From contig NZ_CP139482.1 of assembly GCF_041222825.1 (NCBI RefSeq), forward strand, positions 899,001 through 963,000: 64,000 nt of DNA. Direction: 5' to 3'. Below, piece after piece: positions 1 to 7,512 of the stretch. Both the position numbers and the translations under genes were made by a program. Numbering within the stretch: the first letter of the stretch is position 1; each line of letters starts with the position of its first letter. This DNA comes from Candidatus Thalassolituus haligoni (GTDB lineage: Bacteria > Pseudomonadota > Gammaproteobacteria > Pseudomonadales > Oceanobacteraceae). The notes beneath the pieces were generated by a model. That model saw only the letters and a list, made by a program, of their open reading frames with translations, was not told where the DNA came from and did not search any database.

Positions 1-222
1 GGTATCCGTCGCCCAGCACAGTTTGTCTTTGGTTTCCTCAGCGTGCAAAGCATCGTACATGGCGGCAACCGACGCAGCGGCATTCTTGAAGGCCGGATGC
101 GCGGTGACATTCTCGACCCGCTCACCGGCGTAATACACCTCACGGCCATCGTTCAGGCTGGCAAGAAACTCCGCACCATTAAACGGACGTCCGGTTTGCT
201 GGATATGACTTTCAGGTTTCAT
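1..222 (-). CDS. HpaB-family 4-hydroxyphenylacetate 3-monooxygenase, N-terminal fragment (cut by window edge)
   Basis: The first 74 codons of a minus-strand gene are present; the rest lies outside the window. The peptide contains a GAEFLASLNDGREVYYAGER segment followed by VENVTAHPAFKNAA and YDALH. This is the conserved N-terminus of the HpaB/PvcC/4-hydroxybutyryl-CoA dehydratase flavin family, whose members hydroxylate phenols using reduced FAD or dehydrate CoA esters. The ATG is preceded by a GGAG ribosome site (ACGGAGCACTCAG). Family membership is fairly secure, but the substrate cannot be told from this fragment. It lies about 3 kb from a second, unrelated phenol-hydroxylase-type pair (3138-5398), so an aromatic catabolism region is plausible. 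Confidence 0.7.
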   Translation of the reverse strand, partial: MKPESHIQQTGRPFNGAEFLASLNDGREVYYAGERVENVTAHPAFKNAAASVAAMYDALHAEETKDKLCWATDT

Positions 223-656
223 CTGAGTGCTCCGTATTATTGTTGTTTGATCGTGATGACGAAGCACAGGTTACTGAAAAGCCGGGTGGGGGAATGTCCT
301 CAGAAAATGGGGACACAAAACACCGACGTCGTCCGGGATTCACGCAGGAGGTGACTTGCCGCCGACACGACGTGCCATTGGTCAGTGTTACTGGAAGGTG
401 TTTGGTCATAAACGATGGCCCGTTGTTCGCTACTGCTAGAAAAACTCGCCTTTCGTATAAAGTTCACGGATCATCGTGCCAAGCGATACGGATCCAATTG
501 GTTTGGTGGCATATGTTGACCAAACGCTGCGTATATATTAAATATTCAATAAAATCATTAGGTTAGGTTCTTTTGAGCAGATGCGATACTCAAAAAAATA
601 GCGGCGTTGCAATGAATCGTTATGCACTTACTAAAAATAATCGCCTTGAATGTAAA
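223..656. other. Intergenic region, no gene seen
   Basis: This stretch lies between the HpaB-like start codon and the restriction-locus scar. Open frames here are short, lack recognisable protein signatures and lack ribosome sites. The part around 520-570 is clearly AT-rich compared with its surroundings. The promoter of the minus-strand HpaB-like gene presumably lies at its left end, but I cannot place it with confidence. Confidence 0.5.
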
Positions 657-681
657 GGGATCATCTATTTAATCCTGCACC
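657..681 (+). repeat. Solo end of the ATCTATTTAATCC inverted-repeat element
   Basis: The sequence here (GGGATCATCTATTTAATCCT and the next few bases) matches the left end of the two complete elements at 1348-1511 and 15398-15560 at nearly every position. No matching right end is found nearby, so it is a single terminal repeat, probably left by a deletion. It abuts a fragment of a type I restriction methylase gene, consistent with the element sitting at a rearrangement joint. Confidence 0.6.
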
Positions 682-908
682 GCCAGATATGGGCCATTGC
701 CAACGATGTCCGAGGCGCAGTCGACGGCTGGGATTTCAAGCTCGACAAGTTCGATACCCTAACCAACTCAATCAGCGAGGGCTTGACCCGTGAAATCAAG
801 CTACCGGGATCAGCTGTTGAGTTTCCCCAAGCCAGACACGGCCACCGTCGCCCAATAAAGGAAGTAGCCCATGAGCCGAGCGTTGACCCTGCAAGATCAG
901 GCCACTGA
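678..908 (+). pseudogene. Type I restriction-modification remnant: hsdM 5' part joined to hsdS 3' part
   Basis: The frame reads HRQIWAIANDVRGAVDGWDF, which resembles the N-terminal region of type I DNA methyltransferase HsdM (usually about 500 aa). It then runs directly into LDKFDTLTNSISEGLTREI, which resembles the conserved spacer/C-terminal repeat of specificity subunit HsdS. The methylase NPPF/Y catalytic motif and all target-recognition domains are missing. I infer that a large internal deletion fused the two ends of a former hsdM-hsdS stretch. There is no plausible start codon for either original gene; the frame upstream is the solo repeat end at 657-681. Confidence 0.55.
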
Positions 909-1158
909 ATTTCTGCTGTATACCGCACCGGATGCCATTGTGGCGTTGTTACAGGCCAGCAGTCATCTGACCCGTCAGCCGCTGGCGGAGATCACCGGTA
1001 AAGACATTCAATACGTTCGCCGCTGGGAGGTAAAGGACGCCTACCAGAGCGAAGATGAGCTTGAGCGGGATCTGATCCGGGATTTACAGAATCAGGATAC
1101 GCAGGTGGTGGCGAGGATATTAGATGGGGTTAATGGAGCGGTTACGAAAATGTGGTAG
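871..1158 (+). CDS. Small protein, probable remnant of restriction-locus genes
   Basis: This encodes 95 aa with a good ribosome site (AAGGAAG, then ATG). The N-terminal QATEFLLYTAPD recalls the start of RhuM-type proteins that sit inside type I restriction loci. The later segment AYQSEDELERDLIRDLQNQD recalls the N-terminal region of HsdR endonuclease subunits. Neither family is represented at anything near full length. The frame overlaps the end of the hsdM/hsdS scar. The best reading is a chimeric relic of a collapsed type I restriction locus. It could still be translated, but no activity can be assigned. Confidence 0.4.
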   Translation: MSRALTLQDQATEFLLYTAPDAIVALLQASSHLTRQPLAEITGKDIQYVRRWEVKDAYQSEDELERDLIRDLQNQDTQVVARILDGVNGAVTKMW

Positions 1159-1347
1159 AACAGCGATGGTTGTTTGCAAAAAAAGGACACAAAATAAGGT
1201 AGGCGTGTGCCATGTTTGTGGCGTTGTTCGTTTGATGGTCATGCCGGATTGCTGAGGACGATAATAAAGAAATCTGTGTGGCGGGGATATTTTGGAGAAG
1301 CAGCTGCGGATTCTCTTATTTATACCAAGTGTGTCGGTTATGCTGTA

Positions 1348-1511
1348 GAGGGCATCTATTTAATCCGGCAGCCCCCCAGGGAGCGGGTTGCCGCCGTCCA
1401 GAGCGGTGTTGTCGAATGTGAAAAGGACTCGTCATTTCGCTGCATTCGCTGCCTTGCTCTGATCACCGGCAACACTCGCGCAGCGTCGTGCCGGATTAAA
1501 TAGATGTCTCC
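1348..1511 (+). mobile_element. MITE-like element, copy 1 (164 bp, 23-bp terminal inverted repeats)
   Basis: The left end GAGGGCATCTATTTAATCCG (continuing GCA) and the reverse complement of the right end, GGAGACATCTATTTAATCCG (continuing GCA), differ at only two positions over 23 bp. The interior has no transposase or convincing open frame. Its right-hand interior (GCAACACTCGCGCAG in reverse complement) matches the left interior of the element at 15398-15560, so the two are homologous copies in opposite orientation. Non-autonomous mobilisation is inferred. The end sequence resembles flanks seen next to REP-associated Y1 transposases, but no such gene is in the window. Confidence 0.65.
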
Positions 1512-1555
1512 TGTAAATATAAGAAAATTGTTAACATGAAAATAAAGGGTTGTTT

Positions 1556-2026
1556 ATGAGTGATGATAAGTCTTGTTGGTTCAAAGAGCCGGATATCGAA
1601 GAATTGAATTTCTTGGCAAAAGGCACTGCTAACGAACGTGTTGGTATTGAGATTACAGAAGCTGGCAATGATTATTTAAAAGGCCGAATGGAGGTCAATG
1701 AGAAAACCCGGCAACCGGCTGGTGTTCTTCATGGTGGCATGTCGGTTGTTCTGGCAGAAACGCTCGCTTCCTGGGGGGCTGCATGTGCCGTTGATCCTTC
1801 TAAATATCATTGTGTTGGTCAAGAAATCAACGCGAACCATATTCGTGCCGTCGATTCAGGATGGGTCTACGGTGTCGCGAAACCGTTGCATATTGGGCGA
1901 AAGACACATGTTTGGGAAGTGCGTATTCGAAATGAAGGTGAAAAGCTGGTCTGTGTTTCTCGCGTGACGATTGCCGTGCTTGAGACTCCGTCACAGTATA
2001 AGCCACAGGATAACAATATGGCTTAA
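1556..2026 (+). CDS. Hotdog-fold thioesterase, PaaI/YdiI type
   Basis: The product is 156 aa, typical for single-domain PaaI/YdiI-like acyl-CoA thioesterases. The core motif GVLHGGMSVVLAETLASWGA is the hotdog helix signature, in which the catalytic acid normally sits (here E after VLA). HVWEVRIRNEGEKLVCVSRV matches the C-terminal strands. These enzymes hydrolyse aryl- or acyl-CoA thioesters such as phenylacetyl-CoA shunt products. I chose ATG at 1556, spaced after AAAGGGT, over the in-frame TTG at 1550. It is monocistronic, immediately after MITE copy 1. The neighbouring aromatic genes suggest, but do not prove, an aromatic CoA substrate. Confidence 0.85.
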   Translation: MSDDKSCWFKEPDIEELNFLAKGTANERVGIEITEAGNDYLKGRMEVNEKTRQPAGVLHGGMSVVLAETLASWGAACAVDPSKYHCVGQEINANHIRAVDSGWVYGVAKPLHIGRKTHVWEVRIRNEGEKLVCVSRVTIAVLETPSQYKPQDNNMA

Positions 2027-2054
2027 ATGCAGCCTTATATAGGCATTCGGATTC

Positions 2055-2098
2055 TTTCTGCAGGAGGGCGCAAGCGCTTTTCTGCAGGAGGTCGCAAG
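2055..2098 (+). repeat. Two tandem 24-bp units (TTTCTGCAGGAGGNCGCAAG)
   Basis: Two direct copies, 2055-2074 and 2079-2098, differ at one base (GGG versus GGT). They lie between the thioesterase stop and the convergent LuxR gene. Both contain CTGCAG and a Shine-Dalgarno-like AGGAGG not followed by a start codon. Function unknown. Confidence 0.6.
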
Positions 2099-2174
2099 TA
2101 TCCTGCACATCGTTATCGGCCGATGAGTTAATGGCATTACATCGCCAACGATTGCATCAAATTCAGGAATCCTT

Positions 2175-2912
2175 TCACCGACACAAGGCAAATAACTGCG
2201 CCCGCGAGCAAATACCGAGCTTGTCGTAGGCGCGTTTTTTGTAGGTCACTACGCTGCTGGGGGAAATGGTCAGGTCGTGGGCAATGGTTTCGGATTTTTT
2301 GCCTGCCAGTACGGCTTCACACACCTGGCGTTCGCGTTCCGATAAAAACGCCAGCGGCCCCTGATTGAGCAGTTGGTTGTTCAGCAGGTAATGTTTGCTG
2401 ACCAGCAGGGCAAGCAGCCGTGCAATACCTTGCTCTTGTTGCTGGCTGTTGTTGAATAATGGTCTGAAATAGCCGCGACGGCTGTAGAGATTGATGTAGT
2501 AGTTGCCGCTGTCTGAGTGGCAAATCACGGACCATTTGTCGAGAAAACCTGGCTGTTCAAAAAAACGATTGCGGTAGTGCAGCCCCATGTTGCCACTGAG
2601 AACACCATAATGTTCGGTAATCAGTTGGTCTGGTTGGCAGTGACGTAGCTTGTCGAAGTTCGGGTCGTGGAGGTACTGGCGCTCGGAAATATAGGCCATG
2701 GCCAGCTGGCGGGCTGAGGCGTCGTGGCTGAAGTCTTTGTACAGCAGCGTACTGACGTGTTCGCCATCGGGGCAGAAAAAGATCATGCATTGGTCGCTGA
2801 GTAGCTGGTGTTGTAGCCAGTTGAGAAAGTGGTCGAAGAACGCCGGGGTGCCCAGCGATTCCAGCAGCGTCAGTTGTTGCTCGGTGGGTGGCGTGACTAT
2901 TGGCTGATCCAT
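2175..2912 (-). CDS. LuxR-type transcriptional regulator
   Basis: The product is 245 aa. The C-terminal 60 residues hold a LuxR/NarL helix-turn-helix (LSERERQVCEAVLAGKKSET, then SPSSVVTYKKRAYDKLGI). The N-terminal ~170 residues are an uncharacterised sensor region with no receiver Asp pocket and no clear autoinducer-binding Trp/Tyr set, so this is a solo LuxR-family regulator with unknown input. The ATG at 2912 has no strong ribosome site. It lies just downstream of, and codirectional with, the hydroxylase pair at 3138-5398, and may control that pair or the HpaB-like gene; this is positional inference only. Confidence 0.75.
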   Translation of the reverse strand: MDQPIVTPPTEQQLTLLESLGTPAFFDHFLNWLQHQLLSDQCMIFFCPDGEHVSTLLYKDFSHDASARQLAMAYISERQYLHDPNFDKLRHCQPDQLITEHYGVLSGNMGLHYRNRFFEQPGFLDKWSVICHSDSGNYYINLYSRRGYFRPLFNNSQQQEQGIARLLALLVSKHYLLNNQLLNQGPLAFLSERERQVCEAVLAGKKSETIAHDLTISPSSVVTYKKRAYDKLGICSRAQLFALCR

Positions 2913-3137
2913 AGGGATGGATGCTCGTTGTTATTGTTGTGATGCAAACCTGATTGTTGTTCAGTGTAATCAATTTTGACTGGCTGGCTGTCGTTATTTT
3001 TGGGGGACAGGCAAGGGCAGGGCAAGCAAGGGTGGGAGCCGTATTTATATCGGTGGCAAACCCTCCTGCGTGGATATATCCCGGTAGAAGGTGGCTTGCC
3101 GCCGATATGGGTGGGGATTGGTGGTCAGTGGTGTTGG

Positions 3138-4079
3138 TTACTGTACGGCGTCCAGCACTTTGCGGAAGGTGGCAACGTCTTCGGCGCTGAACTGGCCAAA
3201 TACGTCAGTCTGACGGTCGTTAGCTACTTTCCATAAGGTGGCTGCCTGTTCGATACCGGCGCGGGTCAGGCTGAGGATGTCGTCGCTGGCGGCAATCCAT
3301 TCTTTGCGTTTGAGGGTGTCCAGTGCGGCTTTCAAATCCTGATCCGGCATGCCAATACGTTGTTCCAGTTCACTGGCGGCGAGGCTGCCGAAGTCGTTCA
3401 GGGTCATGATCATGCGGGCTTCGATGGTACGCAGGCCGGTGGCCAGTTGCAGCGGTTGGTAACTGGTTTGGTAACGCTTCACTGCCTGAATCATCTGGTA
3501 GTAGAGGTTGTCGTGCAGACGCTGGGCGTTTTTCTCTTCGCCTTTGCTGGAGGCGTCAGAATCTTTTGGTTTGACTCCGGCATGGGGTATCACGGCGGAG
3601 TAGGCTCCGCCGTGATACAGCAATGGGGCGCGGCCAATGTCGTCGAAGGCGACGACGTTACCGATCAGAATCCAGTGGTCGCCACCGTCGATACGCTGGT
3701 AGTTTTCGCACTGAAAACGGGCGGCACAGTCGGGTAACAGGGGGGCGTTACCCAGACCTTTTTCGTAGTCGATGCGGGCAAATTTGTCGTCGGACGGACG
3801 GGCAAAGTGGTTCGACAGGTTGATCTGATCGGCGGCCAGCACGTTGACAGCAAAGTGGCTGGCTTGCTCGAAAATATCGACGCTGGCGGAGGTTTTCATG
3901 ATGCTCCACAGCACCAGTGCCGGGTCGAGGGAGACCGAGTTAAAGCTGTTGGCGGTGACGCCGGTTTGTACGCCGTTCGGGGTGCAGGCGGTAATGACGG
4001 TGACGCCGGTGGCGAAGTTGCCGAGGGCGCGGCGGAAGGCTTTGGGGTCGAAGTCGGTGGCGGTTTGTGTGGCTGACAT
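3138..4079 (-). CDS. Flavin reductase with C-terminal MarR-like domain (HPA hydroxylase C1-type)
   Basis: The product is 313 aa. Residues 10-165 form a flavin-reductase domain: FRRALGNFATGVTVITA, GVTANSFNSVSLDPALVLWS, and the GDH motif at 133-135 (GDHWILIGNV) that marks NADH-dependent FMN reductases. Residues ~190-313 are a MarR-like winged-helix extension. That two-domain layout and length match the C1 reductase of Acinetobacter p-hydroxyphenylacetate 3-hydroxylase, where the MarR-like part senses the phenolic effector and gates reductase activity. The start is ATG 4079 with AGGATA upstream; the longer upstream frame has no family support. It lies 152 bp downstream of the oxygenase gene. The exact substrate is not proven. 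Confidence 0.85.
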   Translation of the reverse strand: MSATQTATDFDPKAFRRALGNFATGVTVITACTPNGVQTGVTANSFNSVSLDPALVLWSIMKTSASVDIFEQASHFAVNVLAADQINLSNHFARPSDDKFARIDYEKGLGNAPLLPDCAARFQCENYQRIDGGDHWILIGNVVAFDDIGRAPLLYHGGAYSAVIPHAGVKPKDSDASSKGEEKNAQRLHDNLYYQMIQAVKRYQTSYQPLQLATGLRTIEARMIMTLNDFGSLAASELEQRIGMPDQDLKAALDTLKRKEWIAASDDILSLTRAGIEQAATLWKVANDRQTDVFGQFSAEDVATFRKVLDAVQ

Positions 4080-4145
4080 GGTGAGTATCCTGTGCTGGCG
4101 CAGTGGTGCGCAGTGCGCACCCTGAGGCGTCAATTTTGTGTTTCT

Positions 4146-4171
4146 CGTTCCCTCATTCTTGTGAGGGAACG
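4146..4171. repeat. 10-bp-stem palindrome between hydroxylase genes
   Basis: CGTTCCCTCA at 4146-4155 pairs perfectly with TGAGGGAACG at 4162-4171 around a 6-base loop. It sits in the 152-bp gap between the oxygenase and reductase genes, immediately before the second hairpin. It may stabilise or attenuate the polycistronic transcript. Confidence 0.6.
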
Positions 4172-4190
4172 CTGCGGTGGGCCGGGATCT

Positions 4191-4220
4191 CTGGCGACCA
4201 CGCCGGAGCGTGGGGGCCAG
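4191..4220. repeat. REP-like palindrome, copy 1 (CCACGC-CGGA-GCGTGG core)
   Basis: CTGGC..CCACGC and GCGTGG..GCCAG pair around a CGGA loop, with one 2x2 internal mismatch. The same core and loop recur in the perfect 19-bp-stem palindrome at 22887-22928. Two intergenic copies 18 kb apart point to a dispersed palindromic repeat family. Confidence 0.65.
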
Positions 4221-4231
4221 GTGAGAGCCGC

Positions 4232-5398
4232 TTACAGCAGGCTGGGATCGGGTTCCATACCGAGCAGTTCGCGGCCAATGATCTGCGCACAAACGTCGTA
4301 GTCGGTGTAGGCGTGGGCGGCGGTCATGTTGGATTCGCGCCACAGCCGCTGGCCTTCGCGCTCGTTATACCAGTTGGAGCCGCCCATCACGGCCCAGAGG
4401 CGGTTAACGGCTTCGACACACATCTTGATGGCGTAGGCCTGGTTGGTGCGCCAATGGGCCAGGGTGTAGCGATCCGGGTATTGGTGACGCTCGCCGTATT
4501 CCTTGTGCTCGTTCCAGGTTTTTTCGAGGTAGGCGCGGGCGGCGCAGACTTGCTGGTAGGACTCAGCCATGCGCAATACCGGCGCGACAGATCCCGCTAC
4601 TTTGGCGCCGGTGTAGGCGCGGACGCGGTTTTGGGTGATGTCTTTGTACACGGCGATCATGCGTTCGGCTACGCCCAGGCTCATGGCGGCAAAACCACAG
4701 GCGAAGTATGGCCGGTATGGGGTGTGGTAGATGTTACTTTCTGGATACAGGTCACGGCCAATATGACGGCCTTCCATCATGTTTTTGGCGGCCTGGATGC
4801 GGCGTTCGGGTACAAACACACCTTCGATACGGGCGGTTTTGGTGCCGGAACCACACATGCCAGCGGCGTACCAGTCGTCGATGATGGTGAATTCGGCTTT
4901 CGGAATAATCGCGAAGCTGTAGATTTTTTCGTCGTTGACCATGCGGTTGAGGCCAACCAATATCCAGTCAGCGTGGTCAACCCCCGAGCTCCATTTCATA
5001 TCACCGGTAAAGACGATGCCGCCGTTGGTTTCTTCGTAACGGCCAAACGGTGCAATCGAAGACGATGCCACGACATCGGGGTTTTCACCCCAGATCTCGT
5101 CCTGGGTTTCTTTGCTGAACATGGCAATCTGATGATTGTGAGTGCACAACAGGCTGTAGCCCCAGGCGGTGGAGCAGCAGGCACCAGCCAGTGCGGCGAT
5201 GCAGTCGGTGAATTCCGGCAGGCTCATTTCCAAACCGCCGTAGGCTTTCGGCAGGAAAGCGCGGTTCAGGCCGATGCCGTGCAGCATGTCGACGTTTTCT
5301 TGCGGGATCATGCGGATCTCTTCTGCTTTTGACGCATTGGCGCGAATCGCAGGCAGGATTTCGTGCAGCTTTTCCAACATCGGGTTGTTTGCAGTCAT
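4232..5398 (-). CDS. Flavin-dependent hydroxylase, acyl-CoA dehydrogenase fold (HPA hydroxylase C2/HsaA type)
   Basis: The product is 388 aa and colinear with the group D flavin monooxygenases (HPAH C2, HsaA). Recognisable parts are the N-terminal helical domain with LNRAFLPKAYGGLEMSLPEF, the mid beta domain (IVFTGDMKWSSGVDHADWIL), and the C-terminal AVMGGSNWYNEREGQRLWRE segment. It uses FMNH2 supplied by the reductase encoded 152 bp downstream to ortho-hydroxylate a phenolic substrate. I chose ATG 5398, preceded by AAGGCTG. Being upstream of its reductase in one transcription unit, with a LuxR regulator next, makes a phenol-hydroxylation operon. The family is confident; the substrate (p-hydroxyphenylacetate or another phenol) is inferred. 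Confidence 0.85.
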   Translation of the reverse strand: MTANNPMLEKLHEILPAIRANASKAEEIRMIPQENVDMLHGIGLNRAFLPKAYGGLEMSLPEFTDCIAALAGACCSTAWGYSLLCTHNHQIAMFSKETQDEIWGENPDVVASSSIAPFGRYEETNGGIVFTGDMKWSSGVDHADWILVGLNRMVNDEKIYSFAIIPKAEFTIIDDWYAAGMCGSGTKTARIEGVFVPERRIQAAKNMMEGRHIGRDLYPESNIYHTPYRPYFACGFAAMSLGVAERMIAVYKDITQNRVRAYTGAKVAGSVAPVLRMAESYQQVCAARAYLEKTWNEHKEYGERHQYPDRYTLAHWRTNQAYAIKMCVEAVNRLWAVMGGSNWYNEREGQRLWRESNMTAAHAYTDYDVCAQIIGRELLGMEPDPSLL

Positions 5399-5714
5399 GG
5401 TATTCAGCCTTGGGTATTTTGTTGTTTTTAATATCAGCAAGGTGTTGTCGGGCCCTGAGCAACACAGCGGAAGCTATTGCCGGAGCGTTTAGCTTCGATG
5501 GATTCATTATTGCGGCAGGCCATACTGGGGAACATGACGTTTTCTGGCTGGAAATGGGACTTTTCTGTTTGAATGGTTAGAGAAGATGGAACGTGGCGTG
5601 TGTGTGGCGTGGTTGTGGAGTGGTTGTGGCGTGGCGTGTGTGTGGCGTGGGTTGGAAAAAGGAGGGGAAGATAACAGAGCGCCGCCACTGACGACGGCCC
5701 TCTGCTAATAGCGC
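5399..5714. other. Intergenic region with GT-rich direct repeats
   Basis: This 316-bp gap holds the promoter side of the hydroxylase operon and the 3' side of dctM. The only structure I see is the GTGGCGTG-type repeat at 5593-5650. I found no properly spaced -24/-12 promoter despite the sigma-54 activator nearby. Confidence 0.5.
5593..5650 (+). repeat. Two identical 20-bp GT-rich direct repeats
   Basis: GTGGCGTGTGTGTGGCGTGG occurs at 5593-5612 and again at 5631-5650, with further GTGGCGTGG/GTGGTTGTGG variants between. Low-complexity sequence between two minus-strand transcription units; function unknown. Confidence 0.6.
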
Positions 5715-6998
5715 TTACTCTCCGATAAAGGCCAGACTTAATCCGGGCCAGAAGGTAATCACCAATACCGTTGCCAGCAGGATAAAGAAGAAAGGCAAGG
5801 TAGCGCGATACAACTCCATTACCGGTTTGTTAAAACGGAAGCTGGCAATAAACAGGTTCATACCGACCGGCGGAGTGAAGTATCCCAGCTGCATGTTGGC
5901 GAGGAATAAAATCCCCAAGTGAATCGGATGAATACCGTATTCCACCGCAATCGGCAGAATAATCGGAATCATGATCACAATGGCGGAGAAGATGTCCAGC
6001 ATCATGCCCAGAATCAGCAGGAACACCGTGAGCAGCAGCAAGAAAGTAAAACTGTCGCTGACGTGTTGCTGAATAAAGCCGAAGATTTTTTCCGGTACTC
6101 CAGCATCAATCATGTAGTTGGTGGATGCCATGGACACCGCCAGAATCAGCAGAATCGCCCCGACCAGCTTCATTGAATCCCGCATGACGGTAATCAGCTG
6201 TTTAAACGGAATTTCACGGCGAATCAGCGTAGAAACGATGAGGACGTAAAACGCGGTAATGGCGGCTGCTTCCGATACCGCAAACCAGCCGCCATAAATG
6301 CCACCCAATACCAGGAATGGCAGGGGCATTTCCCATTTGGTGTCTTTCAGCGCTGCCCAGGCTTCGGTCTTGTCGAAAGGATGGTGATTGCGTTCGGTCT
6401 TGCGTGACACCCAGCCGCTATAAAGCGACAGTGCGACCAGCATCAGACCACCGGGAAGCAAACCGGCGAGGAACAGGTCATCGATACTAACCGCCACGTC
6501 CAGTGACATTTGCTGCGCCACCACGCCGTATAAAATTAGCGGCAGTGAAGGAGCAAACAGCAAGCCAAGTGAGCCGGAGGTGGTGACCAGTCCGAGATTA
6601 AATCGCTCCGGGTAACCGGATTTCTGCAGGGCTGGTACCAGCAGTGCACCCAATGCAACGATGGTGACGCCGGAAGCACCGGTAAAGGCGGTGAACAGCG
6701 CACAGGTAACCAGTGCGACAATGGCCAGCCCGCCGGGCATCCAGCCGAGAAAGGCGTCGGTAATACGCACCAGCCGCTGTGGTGCCTTGCTTTCTCCCAG
6801 CAGGTAACCGGCAAAGGTAAACAACGGAATGGCAATCAGCACCGGCATTTCAGCAATCCGGTAAATCTCGACCGCCATTACCATCAGGTCAATATCGGTC
6901 TGATAAAATCCCCAGATGGCACTGGCGGCAATCACCACAAACAGCGGTGTACCGGACAATGCCAGTAATAACAGAATCAGTGGAACCAGTACGCTCAT
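5715..6998 (-). CDS. dctM: TRAP transporter large permease, DctM
   Basis: The product is 427 aa with roughly 12 hydrophobic segments, the usual DctM size. Family signatures include the N-terminal LILLLLALSGTPLFVVIAAS, then FTGASGVTIVALGALLVPAL, and the C-terminal GILFLANMQLGYFTPPVGMN. It is the ion-coupled membrane subunit that, with DctQ, moves the ligand handed over by DctP. Its ATG overlaps the dctQ stop by four bases (ATGA), so translation is likely coupled. The ligand class (organic acid, amino acid or sugar acid) cannot be read from the sequence; the adjacent aromatic genes are the only hint. Confidence 0.93.
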   Translation of the reverse strand: MSVLVPLILLLLALSGTPLFVVIAASAIWGFYQTDIDLMVMAVEIYRIAEMPVLIAIPLFTFAGYLLGESKAPQRLVRITDAFLGWMPGGLAIVALVTCALFTAFTGASGVTIVALGALLVPALQKSGYPERFNLGLVTTSGSLGLLFAPSLPLILYGVVAQQMSLDVAVSIDDLFLAGLLPGGLMLVALSLYSGWVSRKTERNHHPFDKTEAWAALKDTKWEMPLPFLVLGGIYGGWFAVSEAAAITAFYVLIVSTLIRREIPFKQLITVMRDSMKLVGAILLILAVSMASTNYMIDAGVPEKIFGFIQQHVSDSFTFLLLLTVFLLILGMMLDIFSAIVIMIPIILPIAVEYGIHPIHLGILFLANMQLGYFTPPVGMNLFIASFRFNKPVMELYRATLPFFFILLATVLVITFWPGLSLAFIGE

Positions 6999-7510
6999 GA
7001 ATGGGCCTCGGCTGCGGGGTGTTTGCCCAGCACTTTGATGACGGCTTCAATACTTTGAATGGCAAAGCGTAATGCCATTACCGTAAAACTGAAGGGGATA
7101 ATCAGTTGTAGCGGCCAGGCAGGAATCTTGCCGAAAGCGATATCGCCAAATTCTATCGCCAGTTCGATGTAGGCATAGCCGTTCCAGGCCACAATGGCAC
7201 AGATAAAGGCTGCAAACGCGGAGGTGACGACGGAGATGGCTTCGGATACAGCCTTGGGTGCCAGCCGGTTCACCAGGTCGATGGCAATGTGTTCGCGCCC
7301 GCGAGTGGCAACCATGCCGCCCAGCAAGCCGAGCCATAACACCATCACCCGCAGCGCGGGAGGAATCCACATAACGCCGCCACCAAAGACACTGCGGGCG
7401 ACAATATCAATGCCTGCCAGCAGTACCATAATCAGCAATACCAGTACCAACAGGCCGTCTTCCAATGTGTGAATGGCGCTGAGAAGACGCCGCAAAGGGG
7501 AGTGTTTCAA
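6995..7510 (-). CDS. dctQ: TRAP transporter small permease, DctQ
   Basis: The product is 171 aa with four predicted membrane segments, the standard DctQ layout, including LVLVLLIMVLLAGIDIVARS and VMVLWLGLLGGMVATRGREH (the conserved G-x-x-AxRxxxHI region). The initiation codon appears to be TTG, two bases after the dctP stop, with AGGT about nine bases upstream inside the end of dctP. No ATG is available until the middle of the first membrane helix. It lies between dctP and dctM in one transcription unit and bridges binding protein and large permease. Confidence 0.9.
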   Translation of the reverse strand: MKHSPLRRLLSAIHTLEDGLLVLVLLIMVLLAGIDIVARSVFGGGVMWIPPALRVMVLWLGLLGGMVATRGREHIAIDLVNRLAPKAVSEAISVVTSAFAAFICAIVAWNGYAYIELAIEFGDIAFGKIPAWPLQLIIPFSFTVMALRFAIQSIEAVIKVLGKHPAAEAHS

Positions 7511-7512
7511 GG

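Noticed and set aside
4103..5332. Long plus-strand open frame opposite the hydroxylase oxygenase gene
   Set aside because: It is antisense to a gene with clear family motifs, has no family signature and has a biased Gly/Val/His composition typical of a shadow frame.
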